5,276 bases of DNA from Candidatus Bathyarchaeota archaeon. Its GTDB lineage: Archaea > Thermoproteota > Bathyarchaeia > Bathyarchaeales > Bathycorpusculaceae. Position 1 is the stretch's first letter. Each line of letters starts with the position of its first letter. Below the pieces are notes generated by a model that saw nothing but the letters and a program-made list of their open reading frames with translations, ran no database searches and was not told the DNA's origin. The stretch spans positions 9,091 to 14,366 of the forward strand of contig DUHG01000160.1 in NCBI GenBank assembly GCA_013330975.1. The letters run 5' to 3'. This document shows, one piece after another, positions 1 to 4,406 of this stretch. Position numbers and translations under genes: made by a program.

Positions 1-1488
1 GGCCGGGGTGGAATAGGAACAGTCCTTCGTAACAAGCGAATCAAGGCGATTGCCATTAAGTACTCTGGGAGAATATCGGTTGAGACTAATGGTCCATTTG
101 ATGCGGAGTTGGTGAAAAAAATAGGTTCTGCTTACAACAAGGAGCTGCGAGCTTTGGATCCAAAACAGAACGAAATGTCTATAGTCGGAACCACCCACCT
201 TGTGCCAATAATGAACAACTTCGATCTCTTGCCTGTAAACAACTTCCGATTTGGGAGTCATCCAGAAGCAGAAAAACTGGGGAGGGAGGTCTATAGAGAG
301 AAATTCCGCGCGGGGTTTGATGGCTGTTGGATGGGCTGTTCGCTTGCTTGCTCACATATTGTTCAGGATTTTGAACTAAAAACAGGGCCATTCAAAGGTG
401 AGCTAGTAAATGTTACGGGACCAGAATATGAAACTATAGCAGGCGTTGGAAGCAACTGCGGCATTTTTAATGCAGATTACGTCATAGAAATGAACCATTA
501 CTGTGACCTTTATGGCTTGGACACCATAAGCATTGGAACCGCGATTGCTTTTGCGATGGAATGCTTCGAACTGGGTCTGATAACTAAAGAAGTGACTGGT
601 GGTCTAGATCTCAAATTCGGCAACAAGGCAGCTGCGCTTGAACTTGTTCACCAGATGGCAAGAGGGAAAGGCTTTGGCATGTTGGTTGGGCAAGGCATAA
701 AGCTGATGAAAAAGATGTTTGCTGAGAAATATCATGCAGACTCTGGCATTCTGAATGACATTGGTATGGAATCCAAAGGATTAGAATTTTCAGAATACGT
801 GACGAAAGAGTCGCTGGCTCAGCAAGGCGGGTACGGTCTAGCACTCAAAGGCGCCCAGCATGATGAGGCGTGGCTGATATTTCTTGACATGGTCTACAAT
901 TTGATGCCTACGTTTGAGCAGAAAGCGGAGAACTTGCATTGGTTCCCGATGTGGCGTACGTGGTTTGGATTAAATGGGTTGTGCAAGCTTCCGTGGAATG
1001 ATGTCATGCCTGAGGGAAACAAGCAAACACGTGAGCCTGCGAAGTTCATGGCCCATGTTGAGAACTATTTGAATTTCTTCCATGCTGCCACTGGGACGCG
1101 GATAAGCCTTGATGATGCAATAGCTATGAGCGAGAGAGTTTACAACTTCCAGAGGATCTTCAACCTGCGTTTGGGTTATGGAAGACGGGAACACGATACG
1201 TTGCCTTATCGGGCAATGGGTCCAGTAACAAACGAGGAATATGAAAGTAGAAGCGAACGATATGATAAGCAGCTAAAAGAGAAAATCGGTATCAACCCCG
1301 AAGATATGACAACGGGAAAGAAGATTGAGACCTTGCGGGAACATCGTGAGCAAGAATATGAGAAACTGAAGGATGCTGTGTACAAGCGGAGAGGTTGGAA
1401 TCGCGATGGGGTGCCAACCCAGGAGAAAATCAAAGCTTTGGGCATTGATTTTCCAGAGGTAACTGAAATTTTAAGAAATACTAGCTGA
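1..1488 (+). CDS. Aldehyde:ferredoxin oxidoreductase family protein, 5'-truncated
   Basis: The reading frame is open from base 1 and gives 495 residues with no start codon needed, so the gene begins outside the window. The first residues, GRGGIGTV followed by KAIAIK, match the GRGGxG...KAI pterin-contacting segment found near residue 180 of AORs, so roughly 180 residues are missing. Visible family landmarks are a cysteine cluster C109/C113/C117, the EMNH and ELVH pair of ExxH motifs (residues 163-166 and 214-217), DLYGLD (169-174) and GLCKLPW with C328. In Pyrococcus AOR the equivalent cysteines hold a [4Fe-4S] cluster, the ExxH pair binds an iron at the dimer interface, and the DxxGL motifs contact a tungsten bis-pterin. 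The expected role is cytoplasmic oxidation of an aldehyde (or a related acid/aldehyde reaction) with ferredoxin. Oddities are C-x3-C instead of C-x2-C at the start of the cluster, Gly where the second DxxGLC motif normally has Asp, and about 40 extra charged residues near 411-460 before the usual YKRRGWNRDGVPT tail. The substrate cannot be told from the sequence. Confidence 0.93.
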   Translation, partial: GRGGIGTVLRNKRIKAIAIKYSGRISVETNGPFDAELVKKIGSAYNKELRALDPKQNEMSIVGTTHLVPIMNNFDLLPVNNFRFGSHPEAEKLGREVYREKFRAGFDGCWMGCSLACSHIVQDFELKTGPFKGELVNVTGPEYETIAGVGSNCGIFNADYVIEMNHYCDLYGLDTISIGTAIAFAMECFELGLITKEVTGGLDLKFGNKAAALELVHQMARGKGFGMLVGQGIKLMKKMFAEKYHADSGILNDIGMESKGLEFSEYVTKESLAQQGGYGLALKGAQHDEAWLIFLDMVYNLMPTFEQKAENLHWFPMWRTWFGLNGLCKLPWNDVMPEGNKQTREPAKFMAHVENYLNFFHAATGTRISLDDAIAMSERVYNFQRIFNLRLGYGRREHDTLPYRAMGPVTNEEYESRSERYDKQLKEKIGINPEDMTTGKKIETLREHREQEYEKLKDAVYKRRGWNRDGVPTQEKIKALGIDFPEVTEILRNTS

Positions 1489-1646
1489 TGTTAATTCTGT
1501 GCCTTCAGTGTGAATGTTGGGAGAGAGGTACCCTGAAAACTGACATTTACAATTGGCATCCGGCAGGGAAGTGTCCATTGTGCACTGAAAAAGCTTTTTT
1601 GTTGCAACAGAAAACAAGTGATTCCTTCTTGTTTGAAGATAGTTGA
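1488..1646 (+). CDS. Small cysteine-rich (zinc-ribbon-like) protein, 52 aa
   Basis: This ORF was found by reading the frame directly. ATG at 1488-1490 shares its A with the TGA stop of the AOR gene (TGATG), a typical sign of translational coupling, and the ORF ends with TGA at 1644-1646. The protein has five cysteines in 52 residues: C5-x2-C8-x-C10 near the N-terminus and C29-P-L-C32 after an 18-residue spacer that contains two aromatics and a His (YNWHPAGK). C5/C8 with C29/C32 would make a plausible four-cysteine zinc ribbon, with C10 spare. A good Shine-Dalgarno is not present at normal spacing, so translation would depend on ribosomes finishing the AOR. I do not recognise the family. It could be a small metal-binding partner or a regulator of the AOR; that is inference from position only. 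The main doubt is its short length. Confidence 0.55.
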   Translation: MLILCLQCECWERGTLKTDIYNWHPAGKCPLCTEKAFLLQQKTSDSFLFEDS

Positions 1647-1811
1647 TTTGTCAAATTTTGCTGCACGGGATTTATTGCGCAAATGTGAAAGTTGGTCTTG
1701 AAGTGTAAGCCAATGCATTTCTTTGCACTTCGAGAGGTCGAAGCGGTCACATGTGGTTCGAAGGTTACGATTCGCTGGAAAAGATGCTTTTTGGTGACCT
1801 GAGAAGAAAGA
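1647..1811. other. Noncoding stretch with several short hairpins
   Basis: I see no convincing gene here. Short perfect complements could fold on the plus-strand transcript: GAAGTG (1700-1705) with CACTTC (1726-1731), CTTCGA (1728-1733) with TCGAAG (1738-1743), and GGTCAC (1745-1750) with GTGACC (1794-1799). The first two share bases and exclude each other. The hexamer TCGAAG occurs twice (1738 and 1758). The T-loop-like GGTTCGAAG at 1756 is not flanked by a pairing stem, so it is not a tRNA. The stretch may simply be the 3' untranslated region of the upstream operon. Confidence 0.4.
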
Positions 1812-1841
1812 TAAAGAGCTTTTCAGCTCTTTAGGTTTTTT
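1812..1841. terminator. Hairpin terminator between convergent genes
   Basis: A perfect 9-bp stem (1812-1820 with 1825-1833, arms TAAAGAGCT and AGCTCTTTA) closes a 4-base TTTC loop. On the plus strand it is followed by a run of six T (1836-1841), which fits an end for the AOR/small-protein transcript. On the minus strand it begins six bases after the dnaG stop codon and is followed by a pyrimidine-rich TCTTTCTTCTC, so it may serve both directions. Archaeal termination depends mainly on the T-run, so the hairpin may instead protect the 3' ends. Confidence 0.65.
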
Positions 1842-3054
1842 ATGTTTTAATTACTTCTTGGAAAGTAATTAATTCAACGTTGAGCGCGGGTTTCACTGTC
1901 TCTGAGACGCGGGATGCCAATATCGTCTTTACGTTTTTCTCGCTGCAGATGTCGACGATTCTCTGAGTTATTATGCCGTCGAATACAATCGTGTCTACGC
2001 CTTTTGTTTGTTGCAGTTTTTCAGCTAGTTGGCTGACTGGCAGTCGCTCAATTTGTTCGAGCTTTTCGTTAAAAAGAACTGCTTCCAGTGTGCCGAGTAG
2101 TTCTTTGGCCGTTTTACTCAGTGTCTCTGACAGTTCCACCTTTGGCTTTTCACGCTTGGCTGGCTTGTTTAGGTCGGTGGTAGGTAGTTTTGCGTCTAGC
2201 GCCTCAGTGATTTCTTTGCAGTTGCATTCTTCAATCTCTTTCCCTCTGGGGGCTCTTGCGACATAGCGTATGCTCGTAACTTGAAGCAGTTCTTTCAGAA
2301 TTAGGTCGCCTCCTCTGTCTCCGTCCAGCAAAGCAGTGGATTCCTTTTCCTTTGTGAGTTTCTTTATCGATTCCGGTACTTTGGCGCCCTCAAGAGCTAC
2401 AGTATTAGTAATTCCGCATCGCATAAGGTTTATAACGTCAGCTCGACCTTCAACAAGAATTATTTCCTTTGCTCCTGCCAGACCTGGTCCGGCTGGAAGG
2501 TCTTCAGGTCCATATTTTTCGACTTTGCCAAGTTTCATGGTTTCAGCGATCTGCTTGTAAACTTCGTCCACTGTTGGCATAGATTCAATGTTCCATTTGT
2601 GGAGAATCTCTTTTGCTCTGTCAATTATGATTTTTCGCCTTGCTTCCCGGATATCTTCCACTTTTTCAAGTGTTACTTTGGCTGAGCAGGGGCCAACTCT
2701 GTTTATACTCTCTATGCTAGCTGCAATGAGCGCTGTACTTACTCGATCAAGGCTAGTTGGAATGGTGATTGATCCGAAAGTCCGATCATTTTTTGAATGT
2801 AGCTCTATTTCTATTCTGCCTATTCGACCTGTTTTCTGGAGTTCCCTTAGATCAAGCTCTGGTCCAAAAAGTCCTTCTGTTTGACCAAAAACAGCTCCTA
2901 TGACATCAGGCTTTTCTACAACGCCCTCTATATCGAACTTTGCGTGTACAACGTACTTTATTGTAAATGCTTGGGATATTCCCGTAAATGTGCACCTCCT
3001 GGTAAGTGAATTTCGAGTTAGCTTAATCACATTGCTGCGAGATCCATCTCGCAA
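1840..3054 (-). CDS. dnaG: Archaeal DnaG-type primase (Toprim domain)
   Basis: The product is the archaeal DnaG homologue, about 400 residues, the usual size for this family. The conserved archaeal N-terminal domain starts at about residue 32 (IKYVVHAKF) and includes EGVVEKPDVIGAVFGQTE and DLRELQKTGRIGRIE. The Toprim domain follows, with the catalytic Glu in VEGRADV (E202) and the acidic DGDRGGD motif (D244, D246). The C-terminal part, after about residue 300, is more variable and charged. Archaeal DnaG has primase activity in vitro, but it is best known as a core subunit of the archaeal RNA exosome, where it helps bind poly(A)-rich RNA. The listed start is a TTG giving about 30 residues before the conserved domain; GTG at 3030 is the only other ordinary in-frame start. 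The strong Shine-Dalgarno at 2993-3000 lies downstream of both, so the true start is probably ACG at 2985 or ATA at 2979, giving a protein of about 380 residues. The gene appears to be transcribed from its own promoter at 3082-3093. Confidence 0.95.
   Translation of the reverse strand: MRDGSRSNVIKLTRNSLTRRCTFTGISQAFTIKYVVHAKFDIEGVVEKPDVIGAVFGQTEGLFGPELDLRELQKTGRIGRIEIELHSKNDRTFGSITIPTSLDRVSTALIAASIESINRVGPCSAKVTLEKVEDIREARRKIIIDRAKEILHKWNIESMPTVDEVYKQIAETMKLGKVEKYGPEDLPAGPGLAGAKEIILVEGRADVINLMRCGITNTVALEGAKVPESIKKLTKEKESTALLDGDRGGDLILKELLQVTSIRYVARAPRGKEIEECNCKEITEALDAKLPTTDLNKPAKREKPKVELSETLSKTAKELLGTLEAVLFNEKLEQIERLPVSQLAEKLQQTKGVDTIVFDGIITQRIVDICSEKNVKTILASRVSETVKPALNVELITFQEVIKT
2993..3000 (-). 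promoter_or_regulatory. Strong Shine-Dalgarno inside the nominal dnaG ORF
   Basis: On the minus strand the sequence reads AGGAGGTG, a full-length match to the archaeal 16S rRNA anti-Shine-Dalgarno. It lies within the 5' part of the listed dnaG frame, ahead of the conserved domain. Seven bases further on is an in-frame ACG (2985-2983), and 13 bases further on an in-frame ATA (2979-2977); no ATG, GTG or TTG follows in frame before the conserved domain. This site decides the likely start: the 18 or so residues before it are probably not translated. Confidence 0.7.
3036..3053. repeat. Perfect inverted repeat in the dnaG leader
   Basis: The arms TGCGAGAT (3036-3043) and ATCTCGCA (3046-3053) are perfect complements separated by two bases. 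The repeat lies about 30 bp downstream of the dnaG TATA box, near or just after the expected transcription start. It could be an operator for a dimeric repressor or, as RNA, a 7-bp hairpin near the 5' end of the dnaG mRNA. The nominal TTG start (3054-3052) overlaps its edge, which also argues against that start. Confidence 0.6.
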
Positions 3055-3081
3055 CTCATGAGATTATTGGTTTTCACATTA

Positions 3082-3093
3082 TTTTATATTTAT
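3082..3093 (-). promoter_or_regulatory. TATA box for dnaG
   Basis: On the minus strand the sequence reads ATAAATATAAAA, a good archaeal box A. Typical spacing puts the transcription start near 3060-3065. It lies in the 84-bp gap between the stop of the molybdopterin gene and dnaG, so dnaG need not depend on read-through. That would leave a leader of about 60-80 bases before the Shine-Dalgarno and its probable start. This is assigned by pattern and position only. Confidence 0.55.
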
Positions 3094-3137
3094 GAAGCAG
3101 CAATCTGTCTATTAAGGCTTCTTGCCATCTCAGAGAA

Positions 3138-3800
3138 CTATGGAATGTCCGCATCGTTTGGATATCCTCTGCTTTCCCAATATCCTTTGTAGTTCTCGTT
3201 GTTTGAAACCTCTATTTTGGTGATCCATTTTATCCATTTGTAGCCATATTTGTCCTCGGCTACGAGTTGGAATGGAAATCCTTTTTCAGGTGGAATTACT
3301 AACCCGTTCATCTTGTGGGCCATCAGTATGTCCTTATCGTAAAAATATTCCAAAGGCATTGACGTTGTGTAGCCGTCTGCAGCGTGGAAAATGACCGTTC
3401 TTGCAGTTTGGTTGGTTTCTGCGGAGTCAAGGAGGTCTCTTACCAGAATGCCTTCCCAAAGAATTGTGGCGCTCCAACCCTCTACGCAAGATAGTGTTAC
3501 GGCTTTTTCGTAATGTTGGAATTTCCCCAATATCTCATTGTACGTGAACAATTGTTTCTTGTTAACTTCACCAGTAATTGTGAGGTTGTAGTTTGATTCG
3601 CTAAGTATTTGGTTTCCTCTTATGGCGTTCTCATCGATGTCGCTTATCGAGGATAGTTTTTCACCTTTGTATTCGCGCACTTCTCCTGGGTAGAGCCTTC
3701 TCGGTTGACTCTGTGTATAAATTCCGAAAGAAATGAGTAACACAAGGAAGATGGCTCCAACACCAATCAGCAAATGTTTTTGGTTTCGGGTTCTTGCCAT
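3138..3800 (-). CDS. Membrane-anchored sulfite-oxidase-fold molybdopterin oxidoreductase
   Basis: The product is 220 residues: a short basic N-terminus, one hydrophobic segment (about 9-28), then a domain of the sulfite oxidase/MsrP (YedY) fold. The probable molybdenum ligand is C105 in LSCVEGWS. Other family marks are FPFQLV (175-180), KYGYKWIKW (184-192) and the YWESRGYPNDADIP tail. Two N-glycosylation sequons (N72, N120) fall in the predicted outer part, in keeping with an N-in, C-out anchored protein. Known relatives use a single-pterin Moco to oxidise sulfite or reduce oxidised methionine and similar sulfoxides; the substrate here is unknown. There is no separate dimerisation or heme domain. 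The positive N-terminus (MARTRNQKHL) has no twin arginine, although Moco proteins are normally exported folded through Tat. The ATG start has a TATA-like box 31-40 bp upstream and no clear Shine-Dalgarno, so the message may be nearly leaderless. Confidence 0.88.
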   Translation of the reverse strand: MARTRNQKHLLIGVGAIFLVLLISFGIYTQSQPRRLYPGEVREYKGEKLSSISDIDENAIRGNQILSESNYNLTITGEVNKKQLFTYNEILGKFQHYEKAVTLSCVEGWSATILWEGILVRDLLDSAETNQTARTVIFHAADGYTTSMPLEYFYDKDILMAHKMNGLVIPPEKGFPFQLVAEDKYGYKWIKWITKIEVSNNENYKGYWESRGYPNDADIP

Positions 3801-3807
3801 TTCACTC

Positions 3808-3827
3808 AGCGTCAGTAGTCTGACGCT
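3808..3827. repeat. Perfect inverted repeat at the molybdopterin gene promoter
   Basis: The arms AGCGTCAG (3808-3815) and CTGACGCT (3820-3827) are perfect 8-bp complements around a 4-base spacer. The repeat fills the space between the TATA-like box (3831-3840) and the ATG at 3800, so it covers the expected transcription start near 3810. This is the usual place for an archaeal repressor operator. A hairpin at the extreme 5' end of the mRNA is the alternative. Confidence 0.6.
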
Positions 3828-3830
3828 AGC

Positions 3831-3840
3831 TAATATATCT
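3831..3840 (-). promoter_or_regulatory. TATA-like box for the molybdopterin oxidoreductase gene
   Basis: On the minus strand the sequence reads AGATATATTA, close to an archaeal box A. A start about 25 bp downstream would fall near 3810, leaving a leader of roughly ten bases before the ATG. That fits the lack of a Shine-Dalgarno. The call rests on sequence pattern and spacing only. Confidence 0.5.
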
Positions 3841-3986
3841 TGGCAAAAAGTCTATTCCATAATAAAAGTTGACTGTTGAGCTGTATTTGCTATTACTGAC
3901 TGGGCGAGTCCCGTCCTCAGTCATGAGGATGTTTATGCAAGACCCGGTCTGGCGATCTTACACTGTCGGGGGAACTTGTCGGAAAT
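3841..3986. other. Gap downstream of the Toprim gene, with overlapping hairpins
   Basis: No gene is supported here. Two perfect 6-bp stems share bases and exclude each other: TGACTG (3897-3902) with CAGTCA (3918-3923), and TCCTCA (3914-3919) with TGAGGA (3924-3929). A short palindrome AGACC-C-GGTCT lies at 3940-3950. Neither strand shows a long T-run right after a stem, so a classic terminator for the tyrS-Toprim transcript is not obvious. Confidence 0.35.
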
Positions 3987-4400
3987 CTAATTGCTTATCT
4001 TGGCTCGGAGATTGTCGAGGTAAGTGCTCAATCCTTCAATGCACTGGTTGTCCTTGCCTGCTGACCTCAATATTGCTAGCCATATCTCAAGATTCACTTT
4101 TATTCCTGCTCTTTCAAGGCTATGTCTGAGGCGGTTCGTGGCTTGTTTTCCTCTTCTGTCAAAATCCATAAGCAGAATTATCTCTGATAGCTGGGCGTCC
4201 TGTAGGTCCGAAACAACGTCCAAAAATGATTTTCCGCCTGTTTTTGCACAAATAATCTTTCCTTCAACCCCCAGTGCGCGGAGGGTTGCAACATCTTTTT
4301 TCCCCTCTACTATGATCAGAGTTCCCTTTTTTGAATCTTCAATTAGTATGCTTATGCTTTGAGTGATCTTCTCTTCCTTTTCTTTCAGCCGGTTTAGCAA
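3987..4400 (-). CDS. Stand-alone Toprim domain protein (UPF0292 type)
   Basis: The product is 137 residues, almost entirely one Toprim domain. The N-terminal 20 or so residues are a charged helix rich in Lys and Glu. The catalytic Glu is in IIVEGKKDV (E32), the acidic pair is in LLMDFDRRG (D79, D81), and the CIEGLSTYL segment (120-128) matches the C-terminal part of the archaeal UPF0292 family. Relatives include RNase M5-like and primase-like Toprim proteins that bind Mg2+ and cut or join nucleic acid; the actual role of UPF0292 is not established, to my knowledge. The start is a TTG with AGGT eight bases upstream, placed on the end of tyrS. The gene follows tyrS with a 6-bp gap, in the same frame, so the two are almost certainly one transcript. 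Confidence 0.88.
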   Translation of the reverse strand: MLNRLKEKEEKITQSISILIEDSKKGTLIIVEGKKDVATLRALGVEGKIICAKTGGKSFLDVVSDLQDAQLSEIILLMDFDRRGKQATNRLRHSLERAGIKVNLEIWLAILRSAGKDNQCIEGLSTYLDNLRAKISN

Positions 4401-4406
4401 AGAAGA

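Noticed and set aside
109..1488. Start of the AOR gene at TTG 109
   Set aside because: The frame is open to base 1 and the upstream codons encode the conserved GRGGxG and KAI motifs, so this is a truncated gene.
1547..1750. Minus-strand ORFs across the AOR-dnaG gap
   Set aside because: No ribosome-binding site or recognisable motif; their cysteines and basic residues are read antisense to the small plus-strand gene and the hairpin region.
1756..1775. T-loop-like GGTTCGAAG, possible tRNA
   Set aside because: The flanks do not pair as a T-stem, and no acceptor, D or anticodon arm fits around it.
2588..2884. Plus-strand ORFs of 74-98 codons opposite dnaG
   Set aside because: They are antisense to strongly conserved dnaG motifs, rich in Ser and Phe from reverse reading, and show no family features.
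3869..4129. 86-codon plus-strand ORF starting with TTG
   Set aside because: It lies largely antisense to the Toprim gene and its product has no family features.
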